This document shows, piece after piece, positions 27,718-36,531 of a DNA stretch of 64,000 nucleotides. Position numbers and translations under genes: made by a program. The notes under the pieces were generated by a model. It searched no databases, had not been told where the DNA came from, and saw only the letters and a program-made list of their open reading frames with translations. Origin of the DNA: Piscinibacter gummiphilus (lineage in GTDB: Bacteria; Pseudomonadota; Gammaproteobacteria; Burkholderiales; Burkholderiaceae_C). The stretch is from contig NZ_CP015118.1 of the NCBI RefSeq assembly GCF_002116905.1, positions 806,001 through 870,000 of the forward strand. The letters run 5' to 3'. Every line of letters starts with the position of its first letter. Position 1 is the stretch's first letter.

Positions 27718-28938
27718 ATGCCTCAGTGGTGGGAGCGGCTTCTCGGCCGACCGACGATCGACCGCCTCGCGCACCTCGTCGCGGCGGCGCTCCAGGCGCG
27801 TGGTTCGCCCGCGCTGACCTTCGATGCCGCGCAGCGCGAACTGCGCACCGGCGAAACTCCGCCGCGCATCTATTACCTCGGCAACGTCTTCAGCGACTAC
27901 GTCCGGGCCTCGCGGGCCCAGCGTCCCGCGGTGGTCGCCCGGTTCGTCGAGGCCATGGCCGCCGCCGAGGAGGCCATGCCGTCCAGCTACGCCGCGGCCC
28001 GGCCGCACCTGATGCCCGTGGTGCGCGGCGCCGGCGAGGACGACCTCGCGCGGCTGCAGGCGCGGCGGTCCGGCGCCACCGAGTCGGAGGTGGCCACGTT
28101 CCATCCCGCCGCCCGGCCCCTCTTCGGCGAACTCACGGTGGGCCTCGCGTACGACACGCCCCATGCCATCCAGCGCCTGAGCATCGACCAGCTCGCCGAC
28201 TGGGGTGTCGCGTTCGACGACGCGCTGCGCGACGCCCTCGACAACCTGCGCGCGCGGCCCGAGACCCCGGGCTGGGTGCAACTCGCGCACGGCGTCTGGT
28301 CAGGCCAGTGGGGCGACGACTACGAGTCCTCGCGCATCCTGCTGCCCGACCTGATCCACCGCCTGGGCGTGCACGAACCCGTCGTGCTCACCCCCTTGCG
28401 GCGGATGCTGCTCGTGACCGGCGCACGCAACGACGCCGGGCTCGCCGAGATGGCGCGCGTGAGCCTCGAGGCGCTGCAGGAGCAGCCGCGCTGGCTGTCG
28501 GTCACGCCGATGCGTCTGGGCGATGCCGGCTGGGAGCCCTTCGAGCCGCCGGCGGAGATCGCGCCGGCGTTCGCCGAACTGGCCGCCATCGAACGGGCGG
28601 AACGGTACGCGACCCAGAAGGCCGCGCTCGACGACCTGCATGCGCGCGACGGCGTCGATGTGTTCGCGGGTTCGGTGATCCTGTACCGACGGCCCGACGG
28701 CCGTCCGCTGGCGGCGACCACGTGGACGCGTGGTGTCACCACCTGGCTGCCGCGCACCGATGTCGTGGTGCTGGTCGACGACGAAACGACCATCGCCGTG
28801 GCCTGGGCCGACCTGCACGAGCTGGCGGGCCCGCTGATGGCTCCGCTCGACATGCAGCCCGAGCGGTTCGAGGTCACCGGGTTCCCCGACGCGGCGGCAT
28901 GGGCGGCGCTCGTGGCGCGTGCGATGCCGGTGCCGTGA
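27718..28938 (+). CDS. Uncharacterized protein, DUF1444-like
   Basis: A 406-residue cytoplasmic protein. The arrangement with TVGLAYDTPHAIQRLSIDQLADWGV in the middle and a final PLMAPLDMQPERFEVTGFPD segment recalls DUF1444 (YtpQ) proteins, whose role is unknown. No membrane segment, signal or catalytic motif is seen; a helical N-terminal part (HLVAAALQARGSPALTF) precedes alternating alpha/beta segments. GGAAGG precedes the start. It is a lone gene converging with the phospholipase-D-like gene with one base between the stops. Confidence 0.6.
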   Translation: MPQWWERLLGRPTIDRLAHLVAAALQARGSPALTFDAAQRELRTGETPPRIYYLGNVFSDYVRASRAQRPAVVARFVEAMAAAEEAMPSSYAAARPHLMPVVRGAGEDDLARLQARRSGATESEVATFHPAARPLFGELTVGLAYDTPHAIQRLSIDQLADWGVAFDDALRDALDNLRARPETPGWVQLAHGVWSGQWGDDYESSRILLPDLIHRLGVHEPVVLTPLRRMLLVTGARNDAGLAEMARVSLEALQEQPRWLSVTPMRLGDAGWEPFEPPAEIAPAFAELAAIERAERYATQKAALDDLHARDGVDVFAGSVILYRRPDGRPLAATTWTRGVTTWLPRTDVVVLVDDETTIAVAWADLHELAGPLMAPLDMQPERFEVTGFPDAAAWAALVARAMPVP

Positions 28939-28939
28939 C

Positions 28940-30493
28940 CTACAGGAAACTCTCGGGCGTCACCGCCCACAGCACTTCCGAGAGGAAACGTCGCCACGCG
29001 GTGGTGTCGGGCTCCACGTCGAAGGTGACCTTCACGCCGCCCTCGTCGCGTTCCCACACGAGGCGGTCGTCCCGCCACGAGACGCGGTAGCACTGTGTCG
29101 CCAGCACGTCGTCGAGCCCGGCACGCAGTTCCAGCGCGAGGGCCTCGCTGTCGATGACCACCGCGGTTTCCGTGTTGAGCCACACCGACCGCGGGTCGCC
29201 GTTGAACGAGCCGATCACCACGGTGCGGCCGTCCACCACCATCGTCTTCGCATGCAGGCTGGTGCGAGAGTGGAAGGGGCCCGAGCCGCCGTCCTTCACC
29301 TCGGGGTCGCGCACGGGTTCGAGCGGACGCAGTTCGTAGAGCTCGACGCCGGCCCGCGCGAGGCCGGGCCGGTAGTGCGCGTAGCCCCCGTGGGCGGGGA
29401 TGACGTCGTTGGCACCCAGCGAGTTCGTCACGATGCGCACGCGCACGCCCTGGTCCACGAGGGCCTGGAACTGCTTCACGCCCAGGTCGCGCGGCACGAA
29501 GTAGGCCGAGACCAGCGTCAGCTGCTTCTTCGCACCCAGCAGCATCTGGCGGATGCGCGGCCCGATGCGCACGCCCTCGCGCGCGGCCGAGGCCTCGCCG
29601 CCGGCCTTCTCCGGCAGGTCGTACAGCACCTCGGCGGGCGCCCACGTGAGCGGCACGGTGCCGGCGAGCAGGTGGCTCGCGAGCGACGCGGCGCCGGGCA
29701 GTGGCGTGACGTCGCTGCCGACCGGCGGCAGCGCGTCGGGCAGCGCCTGGAGGAAGTGTTCGACGGGGATCGCGTACGGGCTGTTCCAGTACGCGTCGAA
29801 CGCGGCGGAGGTCTGCTGCGCGACGGGGCCGGCGGCCAGCACGTCGAGGTCCACGAAGGCGGTGGCGGCGCCGGTGCCGAAGTACTCCTCGCCGAGGTTG
29901 CGGCCGCCGACGATCGCCACCGCGTTGTCCGCGATCATGGCCTTGTTGTGCATGCGCCGGTTGAGCCGGTCGTTGTCGACGAGGAATTCGGCCGTGCGCC
30001 AGAAGCCCATCGTGCCGCGCACTCGGAACGGGTTGAACACCCGCACCTCGATGTGGTCGTGGCGGGCGAACGCGGCCGCGAGTTCGTCACGGCCGTCGGT
30101 GTGGATGTCGTCGATCAGCAGCCGAACGCGCACGCCGCGCTCGGCGGCCTGCGTGGCCAGCCGGAGCAGCGTGCGGCTCGTCGCGTCGTCGTTGATGATG
30201 TAGTACTGCAGGTCCAGCGTCCGGCGCGCGGCGAGTGCGAGCGCGTGGCGCGCGGCCAGTGCCTGGTTGCCTCGGGGCAGCAGGCGGAACCCCGACTGGC
30301 CCGGGTGGGCCGCCGCCAGTTCGGCCACGGTGTCGCCGAGCGGGGTGGACTCGGTCGCCGGCAGCGCGAACGAGTCCGGCCGGGGCAGATCGGTGCGGAT
30401 CGAGACGCAGCCCGACAGCAGCCACGCCAGGACCAGCAGGGCCAGCCAATGTGCGGGCGCGGCGGAGGAACGGCTCGACGGGGGCAGGGGCAT
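28940..30493 (-). CDS. Phospholipase D-like lipoprotein
   Basis: A 517-residue protein of the PLD superfamily. The signal peptide ends LAWLLSGCVSI (lipobox Cys near residue 29), so it is likely lipid-anchored in the periplasm. Two HKD-like motifs are present: MHNKAMIADNAVAIVGG in the middle and LHAKTMVVDGRTVVIGSFN near the C-terminus, both with HxKx4D. The layout (YYIINDDATSRTLL before motif 1, SAYFVPRDLGVKQFQALV before motif 2) matches YmdC/ClsC-type cardiolipin synthases. It may make or remodel phospholipids, but lipoprotein PLDs with other transferase roles exist. Confidence 0.85.
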   Translation of the reverse strand: MPLPPSSRSSAAPAHWLALLVLAWLLSGCVSIRTDLPRPDSFALPATESTPLGDTVAELAAAHPGQSGFRLLPRGNQALAARHALALAARRTLDLQYYIINDDATSRTLLRLATQAAERGVRVRLLIDDIHTDGRDELAAAFARHDHIEVRVFNPFRVRGTMGFWRTAEFLVDNDRLNRRMHNKAMIADNAVAIVGGRNLGEEYFGTGAATAFVDLDVLAAGPVAQQTSAAFDAYWNSPYAIPVEHFLQALPDALPPVGSDVTPLPGAASLASHLLAGTVPLTWAPAEVLYDLPEKAGGEASAAREGVRIGPRIRQMLLGAKKQLTLVSAYFVPRDLGVKQFQALVDQGVRVRIVTNSLGANDVIPAHGGYAHYRPGLARAGVELYELRPLEPVRDPEVKDGGSGPFHSRTSLHAKTMVVDGRTVVIGSFNGDPRSVWLNTETAVVIDSEALALELRAGLDDVLATQCYRVSWRDDRLVWERDEGGVKVTFDVEPDTTAWRRFLSEVLWAVTPESFL

Positions 30494-30614
30494 GGGCAGT
30501 CCGCGTGGTGCGTTCCCATGGTAGCCCGGCCGCGAAAGATCCGCCTGCGCCCCCGGACCGCATCGGACACGAGGCTTTTGGCCGAGTGCGGGATCTCCCT
30601 GCCGCGTCCCGGCT

Positions 30615-31625
30615 TCAGGTTTCCGTTCCGCGCGCCACCCACTCCCCGAAGCGCGAGACGTCGATGTTCGAGCCGCACACGACCAGCGCGACCCGCTTGC
30701 CGTCGAGCCGCGAGCGCAGCGGGCCGAGCAGCGCGGCCGTGGCCGCCGCCGCCGCGGGTTCGGCGACCAGCTTCATGTCCCGGTACAGGTGCGCCATCGC
30801 GCGGCACAGCTCCTCGTCCCACACGCGCACGATCTCGTCGACGAAACGGCGGCACACGCCGAAGCTGTAGGGCAGCGTGTACGGCGCGCCGAGGCTGTCG
30901 GCGATGGTGTCGACCTTGTCGAGCTTCTCGGGCGCGCCCGCGCGGAAGCTGCGGTACATCGCGTCGGCGCCGTAGGGTTCGATGCCGAACACCTGGCAGT
31001 CGGGGTTGACCTGCTTCACCGCGGCGGCGATGCCGGCGCACAGGCCACCGCCCCCCACGGGCACGACGACGGCGTCGAGGTCCGGCACCTGCTTCATCAG
31101 CTCGAGGCCGATGGTGCCGGTGCCCTCGGCCGTCAGCGCGCCGTCGAACGGGTGCAGCATCGTGCGGCGCTCGTCCTCGACGAGGCGCAGCGCGAGCGCG
31201 AAGGCGTCCTGGATGGTGTCGACCAGGATGACCTGCGCGCCCTCGGACTCGCACGCGGCGATGCGCGCGGGGCTCGCGCTGCGGGGCATGCACACCTTCG
31301 CGTGGGTGCCGGCCACGCGGGCGGCGTACGCCACCGCGATGGCGTGGTTGCCGGCGCTGGCCGCCACCACGCCGCGCGACAGCGCCGGGGCGTCCATGGC
31401 CGCGATGTTGTTCAGCGCGCCGCGCAGCTTGAAGGTGCCGGTGCGCTGGAAGAGTTCGAGCTTGAGCCACACCTCGGTGCTCGGGTCGAGCGCGCGCTCG
31501 ACGATGCCGGTCTGCCAGCGCCACACGGGCGTTTCGAGCACCCTGCCGCGCAGGCGGTCGGCGGTGGCGCGCAGCTGGTCGAGGGAGGGGTAGGGGGCCG
31601 AGAAGGCGGTGTTCGTGGTGTCCAT
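30615..31625 (-). CDS. PLP-dependent threonine/serine dehydratase-like enzyme
   Basis: A 336-residue fold-type II PLP enzyme. The cofactor Lys is K66 in GTFKLRGALNN, followed by SAGNHAIAVAYAA, and the phosphate-binding loop is VPVGGGGLCAG. VCGSNIDVSR at the C-terminus fits threonine dehydratase/serine racemase-like members. There is no ACT domain, so it resembles catabolic rather than biosynthetic forms. ATG31625 gives the usual start; the upstream extension is unlikely. It is a single gene and may deaminate threonine, serine or a hydroxy amino acid. Confidence 0.85.
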   Translation of the reverse strand: MDTTNTAFSAPYPSLDQLRATADRLRGRVLETPVWRWQTGIVERALDPSTEVWLKLELFQRTGTFKLRGALNNIAAMDAPALSRGVVAASAGNHAIAVAYAARVAGTHAKVCMPRSASPARIAACESEGAQVILVDTIQDAFALALRLVEDERRTMLHPFDGALTAEGTGTIGLELMKQVPDLDAVVVPVGGGGLCAGIAAAVKQVNPDCQVFGIEPYGADAMYRSFRAGAPEKLDKVDTIADSLGAPYTLPYSFGVCRRFVDEIVRVWDEELCRAMAHLYRDMKLVAEPAAAAATAALLGPLRSRLDGKRVALVVCGSNIDVSRFGEWVARGTET

Positions 31626-31846
31626 GTCGATTCGAGGTTCGCTGAAGGGGGGGGCGCGGGGCGCGCGACGGAACGTGGGACCGTCGAGCACCGGCACGCG
31701 CCGCAGCTCAACGATCCGGGCGAATTCGAATGGAAACGAGGGCCGCGGACGCCACGGCGCCGCCACGCACGGAACGTGCGGACAGGGTGGGCGTGGGCTG
31801 GAACCGGTTCATGGTCGGCCCATCATAACCGCCGGCCGCTCGGTCG

Positions 31847-32500
31847 TCACGCCGACAGCGCGACCGCGCGGTGCAGCCACGCCGGCCCGGTGACGGCGCC
31901 CGCGAGGAACCGGCCCACCTGGCGCCGTGCCACCTTCATGCCGTGCGTGTCGCCGTCGGCCGAGGCGTGGGCCGGGCTGTCCACCAGCGCGTCGGTCAGG
32001 TTGACGGGCTGCACCAGCACCCAGTCGAGGCCGCTGTCGCGCACCAGGGCCTCCTGGCGTTCGGTGTCGGCGATCTGCGGCGCGAGCAGCAGGCGGAACA
32101 CCAGGCGCTCGACGAAGGGCAGGCGGTCGCGGGTCTCGCCCACGCCGTAGCTCGATTGCACGACGAGGCGGCGCACGCCGTGGCGGCGCATCGCGTCGAT
32201 GACGTGGCGCGTGCCGGCGGAGCGCACGTCCATCGGCGTCGCGCGCGGGCCGCGCAACCGCACGGTCAGTGCGTTCTCGTGGATGCCGAGCGTGACCACC
32301 ACGGCGTCGTGGCCGGGCACCACGCGGTCGATGTCGGCGGGGTTGGTGGCGTCGCCGTCCACGCAGCGCAGGTGCGGCGACGGGCCCCGCAGGCGCGAGG
32401 CGCCGCGGGCGAAGGCGGTGACGTGGTGACCCGCGGCGAGCAGGGATTCGAGGGCCGCGCGGCCGGAGCCGCCGGTGGCGCCGATGACCAGAACGTTCAT
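31847..32500 (-). CDS. NAD(P)-binding, NmrA/SDR-like protein
   Basis: A 217-residue atypical short-chain dehydrogenase. MNVLVIGATGGSGRAALESL carries the GxxGxxG dinucleotide motif (7-12), VVVTLGIHENA is the beta-4 segment, and the strand VVQSSYGVG lacks the usual YxxxK pair, as in NmrA-like or flavin-reductase-like redox sensors. It is divergent from the AraC-type regulator at 32641, with CGTCCAG repeats in between, so it is probably that regulator's target. Confidence 0.8.
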   Translation of the reverse strand: MNVLVIGATGGSGRAALESLLAAGHHVTAFARGASRLRGPSPHLRCVDGDATNPADIDRVVPGHDAVVVTLGIHENALTVRLRGPRATPMDVRSAGTRHVIDAMRRHGVRRLVVQSSYGVGETRDRLPFVERLVFRLLLAPQIADTERQEALVRDSGLDWVLVQPVNLTDALVDSPAHASADGDTHGMKVARRQVGRFLAGAVTGPAWLHRAVALSA

Positions 32501-32591
32501 GTCGATCTCCTCGGAGAGGTGGTTGAGGCGTCCAGTGTCTGGCGCTGCCGCCGGACGATCCATGCCCGGAAGTCCGCTTCCGATGCTCGAA

Positions 32592-32610
32592 CGTCCAGGA
32601 ACGCTGGACG
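32592..32610. promoter_or_regulatory. Operator-like CGTCCAG inverted repeat
   Basis: CGTCCAG (32592-32598) and CTGGACG (32604-32610) form a perfect 7-bp inverted repeat with 5-bp spacer. A third CGTCCAG is at 32529-32535 with CTGG nearby. The sites are in the gap between the AraC-type gene and its divergent NAD(P)-binding neighbour, 30 bp before the AraC start. Confidence 0.5.
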
Positions 32611-32640
32611 CACGGGCCGAACCGGCGCACAGTCGCCGCC

Positions 32641-33603
32641 ATGGACACCCCACCGCCCCCCGACCTCTGGCCGTCGATCGATCCGCTCGGCGAGGCCCTG
32701 CATGCGCTGCGCATGAGCGGGGTGTTCTGCTGCCGGTCCGAGGCCACGGCGCCGTGGGGCGTCGCGATGCCGCCGATGGCCGGCTGCGCGATGTTCCATG
32801 TGGTGACCGAAGGGCAGTGCTGGATCGAGACGCCCGACGCACCGGCCCGCTGCCTGCGGCCCGGTGACTTCGTGCTGGTGCCGCACGGGCACGGCCACCG
32901 GCTCGTGAGCGAGCCGGGTGGGAATGCGGACGAGCTGTTCGCGCTGCCGCGCGAGTTCACGAGCGGCCGCTACGAGGTGCTGCGTTTCGACGGCGGCGGC
33001 GCGGCCTGCGGCCTCGTGTGCGGTGCCGTGAAGTTCGAGGACCCGGCCGCGCGCCGGCTGATCGCGCTGCTGCCGCCGACGCTGTGGATCGAGGCCGGCG
33101 AGGCGCCGTGGATGCAGGCGACGCTGCAGCACCTGGCCGCCGAGGCGCGGCAGATGCGGCCGGGGGGCGAGGCGGTGGTCACGCGGCTCGCCGACATCCT
33201 GATCATCCAGGCGATCCGCGCGTGGATGGCGCAAGACACCACGGCGCGCACCGGCTGGCTCGGCGCGCTGCAGGACCGCGCGATCGGCGCGGCGCTCGCG
33301 GCCATCCACCGCGACCCTGCGCGCGACTGGACGCTGGTGTCGCTCGCCGCCACCGCCGCGATGTCGCGCTCGGCTTTCGCCGCGCGGTTCACGCAGCTGG
33401 TGGGCGTGCCGGCGATGCAGTACCTGGCGCAGTGGCGCATGCAGGTGGCGCACACGCGGCTCGCCGAACACGGCGGCGCCATCCCGGAGGTGGCCGAGGG
33501 TGTGGGCTACCAATCGGAGGCGGCGTTCAGCCGCGCGTTCAAGCGCCACCTGGGCGTGGCGCCCGGCGAGGTGGTGCGGCGGGCCCGCGCCGCCGCTCAG
33601 TAG
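32641..33603 (+). CDS. AraC-family regulator with N-terminal cupin
   Basis: A 320-residue transcription factor. The N-terminal cupin domain (about 20-130; CAMFHVVTEGQCWIET, LRPGDFVLVPHGHGHRLV) is of the AraC_binding_2 (cupin_6) type. The C-terminal double HTH (about 215-315) includes WTLVSLAATAAMSRSAFAAR and EVAEGVGYQSEAAFSRAFKRH, the standard AraC signature. It is divergent from the NmrA-like gene and its last 7 bp overlap the convergent amidohydrolase. The ligand is unknown. Confidence 0.9.
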   Translation: MDTPPPPDLWPSIDPLGEALHALRMSGVFCCRSEATAPWGVAMPPMAGCAMFHVVTEGQCWIETPDAPARCLRPGDFVLVPHGHGHRLVSEPGGNADELFALPREFTSGRYEVLRFDGGGAACGLVCGAVKFEDPAARRLIALLPPTLWIEAGEAPWMQATLQHLAAEARQMRPGGEAVVTRLADILIIQAIRAWMAQDTTARTGWLGALQDRAIGAALAAIHRDPARDWTLVSLAATAAMSRSAFAARFTQLVGVPAMQYLAQWRMQVAHTRLAEHGGAIPEVAEGVGYQSEAAFSRAFKRHLGVAPGEVVRRARAAAQ

Positions 33604-34409
33604 CCGTACAGCTCGGCGGGGTTGTCGACGAGGATGCGGCGGGCGTGGTCGCCGAAGCGCGCCTCGGCCCAGCCCAGCAGTGCGCGGCTGTCGGGTGTCG
33701 GGTTCACGTTCGGGTGCGGCCAGTTGCTGGCCCACACGCAGCGCGACGCGTGGTGGCGCACGAGGGCGTCGGCGAGCGGCACGATGTCCTCGTAGCCCGG
33801 CGGGCCCTTCTTCGAGGTCTCGTACGGCGCGGCCACCTTGATCCAGCAGCGGCCTTCGTCGAGCACGCGGCGCAGCGACAGGAAGGCTTCGTCATCGGGC
33901 GTGGTGGGGCCGAGGAACTTGCCGATGTGGTCGACGATCAGCTTGCCCGGCAGGCGGCGCAGCCGCGCCTCGTGTTTCGGGAAGTCCCGGCCATCGATCT
34001 GCAGGTCGATGTGCCAGCCCATCGGGGCGATGCGTTCGGCGAGCGGCTCCAGCGCGCTCCACGGCAGCAGGCCGCCCGACAGCATCATGAAGCGGATGCC
34101 GCGCGCGCCGGCATCGTGCAGGCGCTGGAGCTCCGCGTCGTCCACGTCGGGTGGCACCACGACGACCGCGCGCGCGCCGTCGCCGAGCTGCGCCACGGCC
34201 GAGAGCGTGCAGCGGTTGTCGAAGCCGTAGCCGGTGGGCTGCACGATGACGGCGCGTTGCAGGCCCAGCGCCTGCTGGACGGTGCGGTACGCCGAGGTGG
34301 GCGCGGCGGGCGGGACGAAGGTGGCGGTGGGCGCGAGCGCGAAGCCGGGCTCGTAGATGTGGACGTGGGTGTCGCAGGCGCCGTCGAACGCGAGAGGAGA
34401 CATGGGCAT
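33597..34409 (-). CDS. Amidohydrolase-2 family hydrolase (lactonase-like)
   Basis: A 270-residue TIM-barrel metal-dependent hydrolase. The HxH motif is DTHVHIYEP, a mid-strand His lies in DHIGKF, and ASNWPHPN near the C-terminus carries the conserved Asp/Asn-type end. Family members include 4-sulfomuconolactonase and several sugar lactonases. It is the last gene of the TRAP operon, 18 bp after the 2-hydroxyacid dehydrogenase, so a lactone or similar ring from the imported acid is a plausible substrate. An internal ATG (34403) two codons on is an alternative start. Confidence 0.85.
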   Translation of the reverse strand: MPMSPLAFDGACDTHVHIYEPGFALAPTATFVPPAAPTSAYRTVQQALGLQRAVIVQPTGYGFDNRCTLSAVAQLGDGARAVVVVPPDVDDAELQRLHDAGARGIRFMMLSGGLLPWSALEPLAERIAPMGWHIDLQIDGRDFPKHEARLRRLPGKLIVDHIGKFLGPTTPDDEAFLSLRRVLDEGRCWIKVAAPYETSKKGPPGYEDIVPLADALVRHHASRCVWASNWPHPNVNPTPDSRALLGWAEARFGDHARRILVDNPAELYGY

Positions 34410-34427
34410 TCCGGTGAAGAGGAAGGG

Positions 34428-35447
34428 TCAGCCCGCGGTGCTGTCCGCGGTGTCGGCGAAGGCCGGCCACTGGCGCAGGCGGCGCGCGTCCGGTGCGTTG
34501 ACGGCGCCGGTGGGGATCTCGCCGCGCAGCAGCGCGGTGAGCTGGGTCACGGTTTCCATCGACTGGTGTTCGACGGCCGGCGGGGTGAGGCCGCCGATGT
34601 GGGGCGTGGCGACCACCTTGGGGTGCGAGGCGAGCCGCAGGCTCGGCATCTGGTCGGGGGCCATGCCCACGTCGAGCGCGGCGCCGCCGAGGGGGCCGTC
34701 CAGCGCCTGCAGCAACGCGGCCTCGTCGACGAGTTCGCCGCGAGCCGCGTTGATGAAGAAGCTGCCGGGGCGCATCGCGGCGAAGGTGTCGGCGTTGAAC
34801 AGGTGGTGGGTCTCGGGCTTGGCCGGGGCGAGGCACACGACGTAGTCGCTGTCCTGCAGCAGCTCGGGCAGCGCGACCTGGCGCCGCGAGCCGTGGGCGG
34901 CCACCGGCTCGGGCGTGGTGACGAGCACCGTCATGCCGCAGGCCTGGGCGAGGTCGCACACGGCCTTGCCGATCTGCCCGTAGCCGACCACGCCGACCGT
35001 GGCCCCGCGGAGCTGCCGGCCCATGAACGGGGCCAGCGGCCAGCCGGCGTGGTACGCCGCGGCGTAGCGGCTGATGCCGCGCCCGAGGTCGATCATCGCG
35101 GCGATCACCCATTCGGCCACCGCGGCGACGAAGCCGGCGCTCGCCTGCGTGACCAGCACGCCGTGGCGGCCGGCGGCCGGCACGTCCACGGTGCGGATGT
35201 CGATGGCACAGCGCAGGAAGGCGGCCAGCCGCGGGCACTGCGCGAACAGCGTCTCGGGTCCGGGCGTGCCGCGGTACGCGATCAGCGCGTCGCAGCCGTC
35301 GAGGGCGTCGACCAGCGCGGGGAGGGGGAGTTCGTGCGGCGTCTCGTTGAGGCGGACGTCCGCCACGTCGCGCAGCGCCGACAGTGCGCGTTGTCCGAAG
35401 TAGTGCTCGAACTTGTCCTGGGGATGGCTGACGAAAACCGTGGTCAT
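34428..35447 (-). CDS. D-2-hydroxyacid dehydrogenase
   Basis: A 339-residue NAD(P)-dependent dehydrogenase. The Rossmann motif is GVVGYGQIGKAV, the catalytic Arg is in INAARGELVDE, and the His is in VATPHIGGLT; a GxEx-like acidic residue lies in GGAALDVGMAPD. It overlaps the regulator gene by 4 bp and precedes the lactonase-like gene. It would interconvert a 2-oxo and a 2-hydroxy acid in the pathway fed by the TRAP importer. A second member of this family is at 63265. Confidence 0.9.
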   Translation of the reverse strand: MTTVFVSHPQDKFEHYFGQRALSALRDVADVRLNETPHELPLPALVDALDGCDALIAYRGTPGPETLFAQCPRLAAFLRCAIDIRTVDVPAAGRHGVLVTQASAGFVAAVAEWVIAAMIDLGRGISRYAAAYHAGWPLAPFMGRQLRGATVGVVGYGQIGKAVCDLAQACGMTVLVTTPEPVAAHGSRRQVALPELLQDSDYVVCLAPAKPETHHLFNADTFAAMRPGSFFINAARGELVDEAALLQALDGPLGGAALDVGMAPDQMPSLRLASHPKVVATPHIGGLTPPAVEHQSMETVTQLTALLRGEIPTGAVNAPDARRLRQWPAFADTADSTAG

Positions 35448-36505
35448 GGTCTGGCTTTGCTGGGAGATTTCTTGGGGCCGGGCGGGGGCGCGACGGACTC
35501 GCGCTCCACCAGGCGCACCTGGCTGAACAGTTGCTCGCGCGGGGCCGCGCCGTCGGTGGCGACGGCCTCGACCATCGCGTGGGCCATCTCGCGGATCGGC
35601 ATCTGCACGTGCGTGAGGCCCGGGTTCGAGAGCGCCGCGAGGAACAGGCCGTCGATGCCGACCACCGACACGTCCTGTGGCACGCGGAGGCCACCCTCGC
35701 GCAGCCCGGCCATCAGGCCGAGCGCCATCAGGTCGTTCAGCGCGACGATGCCGGTGGGCCGCTTCGGGTCCGCGGCCAGCTGCAGGCCGGTGGCCCGGCC
35801 CACCTCGGCGATCACCGAGTCGCCGTACTCGTCGAGCGTGCCGCCGTCGAGCACCGCGGCGCTCTTCGACAGGCCGGCGGCCTCGGCCGCGGCGCGGAAG
35901 CCCGCGATCTTGTCGCTGCGGCTCATGGTCATGCCCGACACCGTGACGAACGCGAGCCGCTGGTGGCCGTGCGCGATCAGGTGGTCGGCGGCGAGCCGTG
36001 CCGCCTCGAAGTTGTCCGGCGTCACGTGTCCCACGCCGGTCTTCTGTCCCAGCGTGGCGCGCCGGTCGTAGCTCATGACCGACATGCCGCGTTCCACCGC
36101 GCGCTCGAGGTGGCGCTCGTCCGCGAGCGAGGAGATCACGATCACGCGGCGCACGCCGTGCGACAGCATGTCCTCGAAGAACGCGGCCTCCTTCGCGGCG
36201 TCCCGGTACGTGCTGCCGATCAGCAGCCGCAGCCCGAAGCGGTCCTGCGCGAAGGTTTCCACCTCGCGGGCGATGAACCCGTACATCGGGTTGGACATCG
36301 ACGGCACCAGCAGGCCGAGGAGCGGGGTGTGCCCCGTCTTGAGCTGCTGGGCCAGCTTGCTGGGCCGGAACTGCAGCGCCTCGATGGCCGCCTCGACCCG
36401 CTGGCGGGTCTCGGGGCGCATGCGGTCGGCGCGGCCGTTGAGCACGTTGGAGACGGTGCTGGTCGACACGTCCGCGTGGCGTGCGACGTCCTGGATGGTG
36501 GTCAC
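35444..36505 (-). CDS. LacI-family transcriptional regulator
   Basis: A 353-residue repressor. The HTH reads TTIQDVARHADVSTSTVSNV, the hinge helix RPSKLAQQLKTG leads into a periplasmic-binding-protein-like effector domain (LLGLLVPSMSNPMYG, TGIVALNDLMALGLM, VPQDVSVVGIDG). The start is GTG36505; no ATG gives the complete HTH. It lies inside the TRAP operon between the permease and the dehydrogenase. The three sites before dctP (39487-39524) resemble LacI-type operators, so negative control of the operon by the imported acid is likely. Confidence 0.9.
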   Translation of the reverse strand: MTTIQDVARHADVSTSTVSNVLNGRADRMRPETRQRVEAAIEALQFRPSKLAQQLKTGHTPLLGLLVPSMSNPMYGFIAREVETFAQDRFGLRLLIGSTYRDAAKEAAFFEDMLSHGVRRVIVISSLADERHLERAVERGMSVMSYDRRATLGQKTGVGHVTPDNFEAARLAADHLIAHGHQRLAFVTVSGMTMSRSDKIAGFRAAAEAAGLSKSAAVLDGGTLDEYGDSVIAEVGRATGLQLAADPKRPTGIVALNDLMALGLMAGLREGGLRVPQDVSVVGIDGLFLAALSNPGLTHVQMPIREMAHAMVEAVATDGAAPREQLFSQVRLVERESVAPPPGPKKSPSKARP

Positions 36506-36531
36506 TGTTGTTGATCCGGGAGAGGCATCGG

